Source of the DNA: Eleusine coracana subsp. coracana
Lineage: Eukaryota; Streptophyta; Magnoliopsida; Poales; Poaceae
Length of the DNA: 64,000 nt
Assembly (NCBI GenBank): GCA_032690845.1
Contig: CM064432.1
Location: 60,758,071-60,822,070, forward strand
Reading direction: 5' to 3'
Shown: positions 44,302 to 57,008 of the stretch, piece by piece
Position numbering within the stretch: position 1 is the first letter of the stretch
Layout of the letters: each line of letters opens with the position of its first letter
Notes under the pieces: model-generated
Databases searched by the model: none
What the model was told of the DNA's origin: nothing
The model's input: the letters and a program-made list of their open reading frames with translations, nothing else
Made by a program: the position numbers and the translations under genes

Positions 44302-45276
44302 CGCCGCCGATGGATCGATCGCCCGCGGGTCCCTCTGCCTCCGCCGAATCCAAGACGTCAGCGTACTGAAAGAATAGATGCGTCCCTTACAAAAGAGAAG
44401 ATAGAAGTTACCGGATCACCGGACGGCCGCAGAGGGGAGGCCCGATCGGTTGATTCCCGGCTGGATTCGCGCTGCCGCCTGCGGTGTGAAGGGGAAGAGA
44501 CGGAGGTGGGGGAGGGGACGACGAGAAGACGGATTCGGAAATCGGAGCCTCTGCAAATAGTCGGTGTTTAGCCTTGGTCCATTGGATCTTAATCGAACGG
44601 CCAGGAGAAATGCCAAAGGGAACTCGAGCTGTGTGGGATGCATAAATTTCGCATGAAAACGATTCTGTCGGATGCCGATAGAATCGAAGGAATGGAAAAT
44701 ATGAAACTGAAACATCCTTCATGGGGGTGCAGTGAGCTGATCGTGCTTCATGAAATAGAGCAGGTTGCTGAGACCAGTAGTTAGCAGTTGCTAACACAAT
44801 CACTTACACACACTGATCCTTGCTTCCAGGAGTAATTGGCGTAGTTATCTTCTGGAAATGAAACAACACAGCTGTTGAGAAGCATTCCTCTGCGCACCTC
44901 AAGAAAAGGCAGCTGCATGAGGACATCTGTGGCTATGCATTCCTGCGAATTACACTCTGCATAGGCACTTGAGGAGGTCAAGGCTTAAACTGTCCTCACA
45001 GCTCCCCGGTCCACAACTTCTTGTGAAGAAAGGTGTGTTCCGTAATGGCAAGTGTTTCACACTCCTCGCTAAAGAATTTTCAGGGCACAGAGCAACATCT
45101 TCTAGCTTATGTGATATATTAAAAAAAGAATTACTTGGGCATAGTTCATCACTAGAATACATCTACAAGATACAACTACAAAAGGAAAAAAAAAACATTG
45201 AGTGGAACTCGCTAAAAAATTAAAACAAATGATATGATGTTCGTATGATTCAGAGAACTTGCGTCAGGAGGTTGTA
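44302..45276. other. Spacer: promoter region of the 66-aa gene and 3' UTR of the peptidase-like gene
   Basis: Both flanking genes run on the minus strand. 44420-44560 is GC-rich and next to the likely transcription start of the small gene. The frames in this stretch do not resemble known proteins. Confidence 0.4.
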
Positions 45277-48009
45277 TCAGGTTATCCACTTTGAAGTAAC
45301 TTGAGCACTCTGCCGTGGTTTCATGGGAATCTGGGACAAATTCCTCTTCTTCATGTTTGAAGAGACGGTAGGGCTGAAATAATCTTGGCTCTTTTGTGAA
45401 ATGGCTGCAGCCTGCAAATGTGGTTTTCTCAGAGGAATGAATGTGTGTGACTTTGTCGTGGGACCCTTTGAAGACTCCACACTTTTAGGCGAGTCCCATC
45501 TGCTATTATTATTCACAAAATTCTGTGATCTGCCAACTATATCAGTTTTCTTTTCCTTCGGACTTGGAATGTTCCGGCTTTCCCTTGTTTCAGCTGAGTA
45601 CATTGTCTCCTCTCCACTGCTAAAACCGTCCCTTTCATCTCCCAATTCGGAGATCTCAAGTGGAGAGGAACTGGACTGAACCTCACTCCAGCAATTTTCC
45701 TGATAAGCAACATTGTGAAGAGCATCACAGTTGATCCGCACATTAGATGGGTGTGATTCATGTGGTCCTGACTTCTTCGTCTCAATCTTGTCCTCATCAG
45801 GCATCATTTGCTTTAGAGGAAGCGGCAGGCGAATAGATTTTGGATGCTCTGGAGGAAAGTTAATATCCATAAGTGATGCAGCTTGCTCGTTCTTAGGTTT
45901 GTACATTTTTGAGGTCAGCTCATGTTGCCCACGAAAAGAATGCGAGTCAATTGAATCCTTCCCACCATATGAAATCTTGGCAGATGCTGAACTGCATGAT
46001 CCATGCTGCCATGCCGGTCTTGTTGGTATCTGCGATGATGACAAGACTTCGCCACCCTCTCTTTCAGTGGTCTTAATATAATGAAGGTTACCGAGGGAAG
46101 AACGCCCACTTCGTTCTCCAGAGGATGTCAATCGTGCAGGAGTCATCGTCGGCTTGCTAACATCTTCTAAGCTGCCATTCCAGTGCTGTTTTAACCATTC
46201 ACACACTGCAGGAATAGGGATCCCAAACTGTGCTGGTACATCCTTCTTTGATGCAAGGAGAGCAGTTGATGATGCGGAAGCATACCCTGTAGGTGTAGAA
46301 GATGCAAGCTTCATGGGATCACAAACCATAAAAGCTAGATTCCCATGCATATCAAACCCAGCTGAACCAGGATGCCATAACATCTCATCAGTTGAGAACT
46401 TTATAAGGTTGTCAGTACCTATTACAACCTTTCCTTCCCCTACAATCAAATCTCTTCTCTTGTGGCCCAGGATCAAAACTGTGCTGCCAAGGTCCAATGT
46501 GGGGTTCAAGCATGTTTTCAAGGAATAAGTCTGTTGCCCATGTGAACTCGATTCATCATCCACCACATCAAGACCAACAATTGTGATGTCAAGAATGGGA
46601 CTGGTAATAAAGAATCTGAAATGAAAATAAAACACAGACTGGTAAATATCATGGCAAAAACATGAAAACAAAGCCCAATTCGAGATCATAGTATCATACA
46701 CTTGCTTAGCTTATTGAAGCTTTATATAACAACAAAGAACTAGTTCTTTAAGATATCCTATCCTTTTTCTCATATAATCATACAAATGCAATAGAAGCCT
46801 TGTGTTGGACAATAAAGAGTTTCAGAGGAAATTCCAGCATGATGCCATGTTCAGTAAACAATGCATTAAATCATGTCCTATTCTTATCAATAAATCGAAT
46901 AAATAGACCCAAGGACCACTTTCAGCAGATATCAACTCTCGCTGATTCCTATGTAAAATGGAACAGAATTTATGTCCACTTGTACATAAAGCCAATGCCA
47001 GCCTTAATGTTGCCAAGTACTCCAGCTAAATGGAAACGAAGTACAAAGAAGCTTTAGTACTTCGTCCTCACTAAATGGAAACGAAGTTTTCAATGTTATG
47101 GCATGCAGCTAAGCTGAGAACCAGAAATATTGGCCTATGAATCTACTCTTACAGATTTAACCCAACCAAAATCCTATCAGCCAGACATCAGAATCAAGAA
47201 TCCATTTCTAACTGATTATATTTGGTCCTCACTAACCAACCAAATAAAAACTTTATCCCCACTCACATTACAGCTGGTGCAATACCTAAAAGCTCCAACA
47301 ATGGTCCAGCACAATGGCCTGATGTAAGTCAACCCCAGCACAATGGTGGCACGCCTTGAGCTTCGGCAGAAATAAAAGTTTTTGCAGGACCAGGCAAGCC
47401 ATTGGCACATAAATTCGCCAAATGGTCGAGTCAATCTAATATTATTCCAACTGAAAATCTAAAGATATCTACCAGCTTTCCGTTCTAAGGAAGAAAATTT
47501 ATCTTTTCTTGCCGTACAGTCATGGACTCATGGTGCATTGTTAACCAATCCATGTATGAGAGAAGCACAAGCATTGCATATTTGTCGCAAAAATCTAAAC
47601 TTTTCAAACTACATTGCAACATCAAAAGATTCACGGAATGGGAGGTAGCCACAAAAATTCAAATCGCATTACCGGCCAAAAGATACCAAACGGAAGTTAA
47701 TCGGGGAAGCCAAGAAATGGAAGCGGGGGGCTCTTACCTCCGCGGCACTAGGCGAGCTAGGAGGCGGCCGCGGCTGAGCCGGACCTCGGCGGCGCTCGCC
47801 GCGGAGGTCGAGGGGATGGTGCCGTGCGTGGTGAGCAGGAGGGCGCGGTGGATGAGGAACCCGCTCCCTCCTTTACCTCCGCCCCCGTTGGGGAAGGATA
47901 CTGCAGCTACGGCGGCGCCCTTTGCGGCGAGGAGGCTGGACTTGATCCGCTCCAGCTTGGCCCCGCCGGAGCAGAAGCACCACCCCGAGCCGTCGCCCAA
48001 GACCCCCAT
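45277..48009 (-). CDS. Trypsin-like peptidase-domain protein (536 aa)
   Basis: Two exons: 48009-47738 and 46615-45277 (TGA), split codon AG|A, intron about 1.1 kb. Exon 1 carries the first half of a trypsin-like fold: GSGFLIHRALLLTTHG, where the His of TTHG is the expected catalytic His. Exon 2 continues ILDITIVGLD (candidate Asp) and HPGSAGFDMHGNLAF, where the nucleophile motif is PGSAGFD instead of GDSGGP, as in plant members of this atypical group. Residues after about 260 are Ser-rich and low in complexity, with several basic stretches and no further domain. Plant relatives with this layout are annotated only as trypsin-like peptidase-domain proteins. Catalytic activity is doubtful given the altered motif. 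The minus-strand start at 48009 is supported by the GC-rich first exon and in-phase splice. Confidence 0.82.
46616..47737 (-). other. Intron of the trypsin-like gene
   Basis: About 1.1 kb, donor GTAAG at 47737 and acceptor TTTCAG at 46616. 47010-47095 has a short direct repeat (CTAAATGGAAACGAAGT twice, 47026 and 47072). No other gene seen. Confidence 0.75.
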
Positions 48010-49110
48010 ACGGCAACGCTTGCCTCCACCCTGCTGCTCCTACTATTCCCCGGCGACCGGCGGCGGCGGAGGCGAACGGACGGGGACGGCGCTGCCGAGC
48101 GGCCCGTGTGGACTGGTTTTGGTTTCGTGCCGAGCCAAGGAGGGGACGGGAGCCGTGCCGTGGACTAGCACCGAACGTGACACAGTGCGCTCATGTCAAT
48201 GTCTTGTGAGATTATTGCTGCCTCCTTGACTCCTTGTTCCTTCCTGGGATACCCAAATGGTCATGTGACCTTGCATTAAACCCCTTCGCTTCAGTTTTCA
48301 TCAATAATAACGCACAATTGTCCTGCTCTGATTATAATATTCTCTGCAACTAAGCTCGATGTCCCTTGTAAAATTCAATTTGTGCTTAAAAGAGTTAGGA
48401 CTTGTAAAAATGCATGAAAAAATGGTGGCGATATTGTTTTGCTTAGTTTAGTTTATGATGATTTCGCACAGCCGGTGATACCGTGATGGTGACACACACT
48501 CACTACACGTCACGAAACCAAAGCATTGCAACATCCACCGCCTGGTCTATGTTAACATGTAACATCTGCGTCGTGGCAAAGGAGAAATTTGTCTTTTTGG
48601 GATCTTTTGGCATCATTATTCTTAGGTTCCATAATTTTTTATTCAATCAAAAGAGCATGATGTTTAATATCTTGGTTTTTAAACCATTTTTGTTTTGTTT
48701 TGTAATTTTTAGCATCGATCTCCCTGTCTGTAATGAACGAGGCTCGCGAACAGCGAAGAACAGACCCAGCCGTCCCCTTCTCTCGCCTGACCGCCGCTTC
48801 CGCCACTGTTCCGCCGCTCCAACTGCTGCAGGCTGCCGCCCCGCCTTCTATTGCTCGAGAACGACGCATCCTCCTCGCCGCAGTTGAAACTTGGATAGGG
48901 TTCTGTTCGTGGTAACTGGTAAGTAACCCTAGCTCTCATGTCCGAATCGTTCTAGCGATCCATTTCGTCCCCACTTGTTCCTGCAATCTGATTCATGCAT
49001 CCATGGTTCATTTAGGTTCGGCTTCTACATCAGCGCGCGAGATCGAGCTGTCCGAGGGCGGGTACAGTTGATTTCCCATCGAATTGGGTCTTCAATTCAT
49101 CTAACCCCCG
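48010..49110 (+). promoter_or_regulatory. Divergent intergenic region with 5' UTR exons of the FHA gene
   Basis: The peptidase-like gene (minus) and the FHA gene (plus) are divergent, about 1.1 kb apart. A GC-rich leader begins near 48730. A probable 5' UTR intron runs from a GTAAGTAACC donor near 48920 to an acceptor near 49016 (TTCATTTAG). The ATG follows at 49111. No TATA box is convincing. Confidence 0.45.
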
Positions 49111-51753
49111 ATGCCCCACGTTAAGTCTGACTCGCCCGCCTTAGGTGCCGGTGCGATGCCTGGTGGATCTTCTAGTGGGGACTGTGAAGTGGAGGCAGGA
49201 TTTGCCAAGCTCCAGGGAGAAGATTTCGAGTACTACATGCAAACCTACTCGATTATGCTGGGACGCAACAGCAAGAAATCAACCGTGGATGTGGATCTCT
49301 CGAGCCTCGGTGGGGGGATGAACATCTCTCGCCACCACGCGCGGATATTCTATGACTTCCAGCGCCGCCGGTTTGCGCTTGATGTCATCGGCAAAAATGG
49401 CTGCCTTGTTGAGGGTGTCCTGCACCTGCCTGGAAACCCACCTGTTAAGCTTGATTCACAGGATCTGCTCCAGATTGGGGACAAAAAGTTTTACTTTCTT
49501 CTGCCTGCTCGCTCCATCTTTGCCTCAGCTGCCGCAGCTCGACATGCCCCCATTATCCCACCACAACTCCCTCCACCATCATACACACGGCCAGGCCGCG
49601 CTCGCTTGTCGGACTTCCATGACCGCTCGTTTGAAGGTGATTATGGCAGGGAGGTTGATGAGATTGGTAATGGTATTAGTGAAATTGGAGTGAGGGGGAA
49701 GTTGATAAAGAGAAACAAGAAGCCTTCTGGAGACTTAGACATTTACGGTGGGCACAGAATCAATGTTGAAGCAATAGGAACACTTGGTGAAGGTGATAAC
49801 ACTATCCTGTCTACTCACTCTACTGGATATATGATTTATGTTCTCACTCATTCTCTTGTTTTATTGTAAGAGGCATTGATAAAAATGGTGTTTTGCTGTG
49901 ATTCCTAAGCACACAAGGATATGTCTTCATTTCATGTTAGTGAAAAAGCTAGAGTATACACAATCTAACTAAAACTGATGGTTAGCGAAATTTTAATATC
50001 TCTTACTTATCATAAAGTATCTATATCAATGCTTTCTCCACAATTTCAGATGAGTATGGTATGTTCTAGACTCTAAACCCTATGTCTGTGTTAATAAGAC
50101 GTTGGCTACTCTTTATGATAAACACAACTTCCTGATCTGATATTCTAATTTCAAATGACCATGACTACTCTAAACAATATAGCAGGAGACATAGTAATTA
50201 TCAATAATATTTTACTATTTCAAGGATCAAGAATTACTAAATACTACAACAACAGCAACAAAGAGATTTTAGTCCCAAGCAAGTTGGCATAGACTTCAGA
50301 ATTACTAAATACTACAATGAAAGTTGTCGTCCATTTCTTCTTACATCAATGACTACTTGTGTTTTTGACAGACAGTAGATCAGAATTAAGATCAAGGGGT
50401 GACAGGGATGTAGACAACCAACAAGTCCTTCAAGCAGAAGAGAAGGATGTTGTATCATCTGTTGCCACAGTGTTATCTGACCTCTGTGGCCCTGGAGAAT
50501 GGATGCCCATGGCAAAACTTCACACAGAGGTCTGTTTTTTATTCTGAATTTAAGGTCAAATGTTACTTTAACAACTGAATCATCATGGCAAGCCTGCTCC
50601 TTTTTTCTTGAACCATTGGATTACATCATTAAGGGGAAAAAATTCTGACCAAAATCAGCAATAACATGAATAGACACCGTAGCCTTTAGGAAATGTTAAC
50701 TGTGAGAATAGAAATCAAAAGTTAGCGGTCCTTCCCTGTTAATCGCCATATAATGGCTGATTTTGTAGTCTGAACAAGATAATCGATATCATAGGCAAAC
50801 ACCATTCTATTAACGAACATATGGTCTGGACTCAGCCCAGGTTACATTGTTCTACTAGCGGTCAGTTGATCACTGTCATAGCATAGCAAACCTATCCTTG
50901 AGTTTTATATGAGCTAACATGAGAAAACTATTGAACAGCATTCAACTTTGTTCCTGTTGGCTATAAAACTGCTAATATCTTAATACATTACTTTGTTTGC
51001 TTGCACCTAGCACCCATTCCATTAACATGGCCGTTGGTGCGAATCACATTAATTTTTCTGCAACCATACAGCACCTATGCACCAGCATGGGCATTGGTTA
51101 GAATCACAGTTCACTTGCATTGCCTATTATTCTGTTGTGGATGTGGCCCATCAGCAGCTGCTGCTGCGCACAATTTTACTATAGCAGTAATGCACATAGA
51201 ATTATTGGATGCAGTTTTTTAGTTGGTTTATGACCTTCCAGATATGATTTGTATATTAAAAGTTGATATGGTGATTTCTTGCAGTTATGGTATGTAGCCA
51301 GTAATGTATTGTGTTCTTTAAGGCCCCTTCAGTAGTTTGCATCAAGAATTTGGGTGGTTACTGTTTATTTCACTCTTCTGCCCACACATTGTTATTGAAG
51401 TTTCATTTATCATTGACCATTTATTGTTCTTAGTAAACTCAAACTTTCCTTGCATCCCTGTTTCTGCAGAACTTCTGGTTTTACTTTTAAATCGTGTTTG
51501 CTGTTACATTCAAACAAATTTTGAGATGTTTGTTTACTTGCAGCTTCTTGAACAGTTTGGAAATGTGTGGCATCCCAGCAGGGTGAGGAAGTACCTAACA
51601 CCAGAGGACTGGTCGCCAACTGAGACGAAGGGCAGGCCTTGGTATGGCCTTCTTGCGCTTCTCAGAAAGTACCCAGAGCATTTCGTGATCAACACAAGAT
51701 CCAAGGGCAGGGTGACCTCAGAGTTTGTTTCTCTAGTCTCGCTGCTCTCCTAG
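49111..51753 (+). CDS. FHA-domain protein, FHA2-like (349 aa)
   Basis: Three exons: 49111-49792, 50372-50529 and 51544-51753 (TAG), all GT-AG and in phase. Residues about 30-130 form a forkhead-associated phosphothreonine-binding domain: YSIMLGRNSKKSTVDVDL, NISRHHARI (conserved Ser/His of the binding loop), GKNGCLVEG, QIGDKKFYF. A Pro-rich linker follows. The second and third exons encode a conserved C-terminal region (LCGPGEWMPMAKLH; EQFGNVWHPSRVRKYLTPED; FVINTRSKGRVTSEF). Domain order and length match plant FHA2-type proteins and the FHA-plus-winged-helix arrangement of FKH-associated co-activators. Expected in the nucleus. Nothing is broken. A longer first-exon read-through to 49869 exists but enters the intron and is not used. 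Confidence 0.88.
49793..51543 (+). other. Introns of the FHA gene
   Basis: Intron 1 is 49793-50371 and intron 2 is 50530-51543. 50230-50310 contains a short direct repeat (AGAATTACTAAATACTACAA twice). No embedded gene is visible. Confidence 0.7.
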
Positions 51754-52389
51754 GTGGAACAATGGAGGATCGATGGAGCAAGAGGTTTGCCGAGGAACTT
51801 GAGAGCGTTCTCCATTCTCGATCCGTGTTGAAAAAGGATTTGACTCTTCTTGGATCCGTAGCTGTACTGTAACCTGTTGTACCTCCTGTATGTCGTGTTC
51901 TGATTAAACTTTGGTCCTGTTCAGCGCTGTAATGTTGAGGGTGGTATACAGAAACCTGAGCTTTTAACTTATGTGTAGAGACTTTAGCTGCTGTGTTAAT
52001 GTGCGTGTGTTTGTCAGCCCTCGTGTTTAGCTGTGCTGCAATCAACTTCCAAGGAGGCTAAAGTGGCTAACGTTTGTAGCAGCTGCTGCGCCTGGGCTCT
52101 GGGAATTCTTGTTGGAGGTGCAGGCAGACGGGAAGCTGTGGTGTTCTGTTCTTCCTTCAGGCTACTCTGTTGACCACTTCTGCTCCGCGCTGCCCTGGCA
52201 CGGTTGGAAGCCCTCTCAGAGACACGTCCGGATTTAATCGGTCACCGAGGCCGAAACGGAGTCGTCGTCCACGGCGGCACGGAGTGATATTTCTCAACCG
52301 GAGCGTACGTAGCCTGGAACGAATTCTTTTGGTTCCTTTTTGGTCATCGGGAGGGAGGGATATACACATACCTTCCGTGTAATCACGGC

Positions 52390-53562
52390 ATGGCGGCCAG
52401 CGGCGGCGAGCACCGGCAGCACAGCAAGGGGAGGCCCCAGCGCCTACTGTTCGTGGTGGAGGAGCATAGGCCCCGGAATGATGGCCGCTGCTACTCATAC
52501 CACGTCATGAGGATAAATCTCAAGGACATGTTCACATCCGCCGTGGAGCAGGACGATTGGGCGGCGAGCTTCCCTTCCCCCATTGCCGAGATAACCACGA
52601 CGCGACGGCGACCAGATCGCCTCAACCTCGCCGTCGCACCCGGCGCCGGCGGCACGAACACCGTCGTCGTCGCCGTCGGCTTCGGCAGGGACACCATCGT
52701 CTACGACACGGCCGCCGCCGCGGAGGAGGCGCCGTGCGTGCCGGGGCTCTGGTACAGCATGTCCGGTGGGCCCGCCCTGCTACCTCTGGGAACGCGCCTT
52801 TACGCCATCCCCCACTTCCTGTGGCCACCGAGCGGCGACGAGCAGCCGAGCTTCCAGGTCCTCCTGCCCCCCGCGCCGCGACAGCGACAACAGCGAGGCG
52901 GCAGCAACAGTAATGACAATAATGGCCGACGACGGTGGTCGTGGCGCGCGCTCCCGGGCCCACCGCCTGACATGTACGAGCAGCTCTCCGTCCGCGGGAA
53001 GGAGCCCTTCTGCTTCCTGACGGCCTTCCTCGCCGCCGGCACGCGCGTGTGGGTCTCGGCGCCGGACCGGGGCACCTACTCCTTCGACACGGCGCCGCGC
53101 CGCCTCGCGTGGCGCAAGGACGGCGACTGGCCGCTGCCGTGGCACGGGCGCGGCCTCTTCGTGCCCGACTTTGGCCTCTGCTTCGGCCTCCCCGGCGGCG
53201 CGGGGCAGCCGGCGCCGCCGGCGACGCGGTACGTGTGGCAGGAGGAGACGTATCCTCGGGAGTGCGGAGAGAGGGGGTTCTGCGCGATGAGCCCCGGCAG
53301 CTTGGCGTACATGGGAGACGGCAAGTTCTGCATCACATGGACACTTATAATCGAGAGCGACGAACGAGGTGCTGCCACGCGGTTTGCGCTCTTCCTCATG
53401 GCCGTTCAAGTCGTCAGGTGCTGTCCGCCTCCCCGTGAGGCAGCAGCTGGTGAAGCGGACGACAGCGCGGGAGAGCTGCGGGTAGTGAAGCACATGGTGC
53501 GCTGCTACAAGATGTCGCCCCATGGGATTAACGGCTACGTGCTTCAACCTTCGCTCGGCTGA
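52390..53562 (+). CDS. Single-exon protein of an unnamed family (390 aa)
   Basis: One uninterrupted GC-rich frame, MAASGGEH to stop TGA. Visible blocks: RLLFVVEEHRP, VMRINLKDMF, LPLGTRLYAIPHFLWPPS, VSAPDRGTYSFDTAPRRLAW, GDWPLPWHGRGLFVPDFGL, YVWQEETYPRECGERGF, SLAYMGDGKFCITW and FALFLMAVQV. The repeated aromatic/Gly-Asp turns and spacing suggest a kelch- or F-box-associated-like beta-propeller without an F-box, which is inference only. There is no signal peptide or membrane helix. A second, ruined copy lies at 59.8-61.6 kb. The family name is not known to me. The frame is long and shares clear homology with that pseudogene, so it is very likely real. Confidence 0.8.
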   Translation: MAASGGEHRQHSKGRPQRLLFVVEEHRPRNDGRCYSYHVMRINLKDMFTSAVEQDDWAASFPSPIAEITTTRRRPDRLNLAVAPGAGGTNTVVVAVGFGRDTIVYDTAAAAEEAPCVPGLWYSMSGGPALLPLGTRLYAIPHFLWPPSGDEQPSFQVLLPPAPRQRQQRGGSNSNDNNGRRRWSWRALPGPPPDMYEQLSVRGKEPFCFLTAFLAAGTRVWVSAPDRGTYSFDTAPRRLAWRKDGDWPLPWHGRGLFVPDFGLCFGLPGGAGQPAPPATRYVWQEETYPRECGERGFCAMSPGSLAYMGDGKFCITWTLIIESDERGAATRFALFLMAVQVVRCCPPPREAAAGEADDSAGELRVVKHMVRCYKMSPHGINGYVLQPSLG

Positions 53563-54980
53563 GCTGGGCTTCCCTTTCCCTTGACCAGCAAGGTCGCGTC
53601 ACCGCCGCACCCGAAACCTCAAATTTTGTAAGTTACGTACGTTGGAGTTCACCACTACAAAGATGAAGCAACCTGAAACCAGAGGATCTTGTAAGAAACA
53701 ACTAGCCTAGATTATTATTTGATTTTGCTTAAGCTATACATCCACCGTTTCCTCGCTCCTTTAGGATGTTCACGCACGTCTCATGTGACGAGATTTCTTC
53801 TAAGGAGGACCGAGGACGGCTGTTACATCTCTCGTGTCACGAAACGCCCAACACACTGCATCTCAAGCATTTCAATTGAGGCGAATCGTTAAGTTTAAAC
53901 TAAGTAATTTTCATACAAATTATTTAAATTTGGGTCAAATAGTGCTATTGCAAAGAAATTCACCTTTTCAAAAAAAAAACACACCAAGAACGAGGTCCAA
54001 AGAAAAAAAAAGTATTTCCTTTTTTTTCTTAATTTTGTAAAAAGAGTCGGGTCACTAAGTATTCAAGTTAAAAAAATATATCCCTCTTTGAAATTACAGA
54101 TTTCAAATTGAAAGCTGAAATATAATATGATCCCAAACGTAAATTAAGTCGTTAAACCATGCACACTTTTATTGACAACAAAATTCCCACCAAATTTAAA
54201 TCGGCCACGGAGAAGACAAGAGCGGCTTTTGAAATTCTAAAAAATGATGAAAAGAAGGGCGTATGGGGCCCACCGTAACTCTCCTCTGCGCAAGGGCTGG
54301 CCATGCCACGGCGACACCGCGCTGCCCCCACCCTCGCCCGACCGTTGCCCCTCGGCCACAAGCCCTCGGCATTTTCCTCGGCTCCTGCGCTATCTCCATT
54401 GCCGTCGCCATGGACATGGATCTCGACCCCCTACTGCCACATCAGCCCGTCCCCAGCCAAGCACGGACGTAGCTAGGAAGGTGCGCCAGCTCGTACTCAA
54501 GCTCCTCTGGGCATCCAGATCGCGAGCACAAGCAGGTTTCTTCTCCTCCATGGCCACTGACCGCCACATCAAATTCGTCGTCAGCCTCGGTGAGACATAG
54601 CTGAAATCCTTGCATGGTTCCATTCCTAGTTCTCTCTCTCGAGCTCGCGAATCCTTAAAAACACCCTATTGCGTAGGTATGACTTTTTGTCAGTTGCAGC
54701 GGCCTCCTGATCGAGCTCGCTGCCGAACTGCTACTTCCAGCTATCGGCATCGTATCCCCGTCACCGGTGCTGATCTTGCGCACGTCGAGATGAAACTTCA
54801 GCAACAAGAATCTCAAAGCCTCGTGCCCTAGGCCACCCGTGTGACATCGCCAAAGCTCCATCACAACCACCGCTTTCCGGTGAGCTTCGTAACATCGTCG
54901 ATATTGCTCCTTTGGGGCTCTCCTTGGGCCAATCCATCTTTTTTTTTTGTCATTGCCGGTGAAGTGTCGCTGCCGACCCA
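53563..54980. other. Intergenic sequence, GC-rich middle
   Basis: 53563-54230 is AT-rich, with A-runs near 53970 and 54005. 54240-54600 (+) has a 118-codon frame with Arg/Ser/Pro-rich composition and no recognised domain, scored as chance. Nothing else could be supported. Confidence 0.35.
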
Positions 54981-55996
54981 CACTACCACAAACAGGTACT
55001 ATAGAGACAGGCGAAAAATGATTATAACAGAGGGTATGGTAGCCCGCTGCTACATCATCGTAACTAAAAATGAAAACATAACAATGATGGATGTTCTATG
55101 TTCATAACACTTCACCGCAAAAAAAAGAGAACTATAAAAGCAGGTGGAAAAGTCAACCGCCACTACGAATCATTAAAAAAATAATAAAAAACCCCCGGCT
55201 CCCATCTAGATTCACCACCGTTACGGAGTCGCGCCTGCTGCCTGTCTGCTGGAGCCGCCGTCACCGCCCACCACCATCATGGGGCTGCGGCCCTCCTTCT
55301 TGCTAGATCTGACCACAACGAGGAGAGGGAAAGGAGCGGTGTCGCCCACTTGTTGGAGCCACCACCACAGCCCTTCCCCCGGCCGAATATGGGCGCGACG
55401 AGGAGAGGGAGAGGAGCAGTGTTGCCTGCCTGTTAGAGCTGCCACCGATGCCCACCACCACCGCCCCGTCGCGGCCCTCCTTCGGACTAGATCTGGCCGC
55501 AGCGAAGAGAGGGAGAGGAGGGGCGCCACCATGAGGAGCATGGAGGGGAGGTGACATACTGATGTTGTCACAAGAGGAGAGAGGGGGGCGGGAGGGAGGA
55601 GGGGCGCCAGCAGGGGAGAGAGAGGAGGAAGGGAGAGGAGGGGCAGGTAAGGAGGGGGAGCCGGTGAGGAGATGAGGGAGTGGATACTGCATCGTGAGGA
55701 GTGAGAGTCGGTTAGGGTGAGATGGGAATCTTAGTCGGTTCTTATATTGGACTATTGGCTAGTTGGGTTGAACTGGTCCGAACCAGTCCATTACCGATGG
55801 TCCACCTTCTCAACCGTCTCTAAAAAGATTTTTAGCGGAAGTAAATATTTTGAACTGTCTTTAAAAAGATTTTTAGCGGTGGTTCATATTCTAAACCGCC
55901 TCTAAATATAATAGAACATTTTTAGCTATATATTTCTTTTGATTCGCCACTATTGTAAAATAGCTTTCTCCATTATATAGCGTTTTTGTGGTAGTA
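54981..55996. mobile_element. Non-autonomous CACTA-like element (~1.0 kb)
   Basis: The left end CACTACCACAAACAGG and right end (inverted) TACTACCACAAAAACG share the CACTA-type TACCACAAA core. The right subterminal region 55810-55915 repeats CTCTAAAAAGATTTTTAGCGG two to three times, as CACTA subterminal regions do. The middle (55200-55690) is GC-rich and purine-biased (GGAGAGGAGG). The 3-bp target duplication is not clean. No transposase frame remains. Confidence 0.6.
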
Positions 55997-57008
55997 CAGA
56001 GCCACGGGCTATCATGGCTGTGAGCTCAAGCTCCAGGCCAGATACAATGCATCCTGGCTATGTTGTCTGCGTTGTGGTCACATCTAAATAACCGATATTT
56101 CCCGGCGTTGTTTTAAACTTTCTAGATAAGTTAATGTTACTTTAGCTTCTCTGTAAATCTAAAATTTATGAAATTTGGTGGTCACGTTCTACTCATGTGG
56201 TACAACCCTCCGTAAAGTTTTAGTGTCACGTCGGGATGAGATGTGTTAGTTGATTTTAACGCTTTTGATATATCTTGACCTGACTGCTTCGTCTTGGAGG
56301 CATTCCTATGAGCCGCTGGAGCCATGGGGACATTGAACTTGCAATGTTGAGAGCTTGGTGGCCGTTGAGCCAGCCAATGCGAGCGTGTTGCCTGTTGTTC
56401 TCTGGAGATCCGGCGGGCACAACCCTTACAAACTTATTCCTGTTGAGAACAGTTTTCCAACTTACTGAGGATCAGTGTTACTTAAATTGACCCCGATATC
56501 CCGTAAATCAATCACTTATAGAAGTCAAACTCCTGTTTTTTATTGTTTCTCATGGAGTACAGCTGGTTTAGCTTCTCATACAGGTCCTGGCGTACAGCTG
56601 GTTTAACTTCTCATGGAGGCCAAACTGGCGACAAACAAACATCCCATGAATGGAGATAACAAAACCAGAAAAAAAATGCTTCTCATGGAGGCCATGACAA
56701 ACGTTGCATGGATAGTGATGACAAAATCAACAAAAGTGCAGCAACAGAGAAGGTGAGAGCTGGGTGCGATCCAATAGAAATAATAGTCACACCAGTGTAC
56801 CCAAAGCATATAAGGAGAAACATCAAAAGTAAACATATAAATTATCCCAAATCATCAGGTTTCTCTGCTAGACAGGAGTACAAGCTATTAAGTGTCCCAG
56901 TCTAAGCATCTAGCCATTAGTGAAGTACAAAGCAGACAATATGAGGTATATAGTCCACTTCCGTATCGTTGATACTCCTACGATCTTCAACACGAGCATG
57001 AGATATGT
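55997..57008. other. Unassigned intergenic sequence
   Basis: No gene. Near 56540-56620 the phrases GTACAGCTGGTTTA and CTTCTCAT recur. Probably old transposon sequence. Confidence 0.3.

Noticed and set aside
52622..53547. Long minus-strand frames opposite the 390-aa gene
   Set aside because: Antisense shadows of a GC-rich coding exon. Only the plus frame matches the pseudogene copy.
54244..54600. 118-codon frame as a host gene
   Set aside because: Low-complexity Arg/Ser/Pro composition, no domain and no splice or repeat support.
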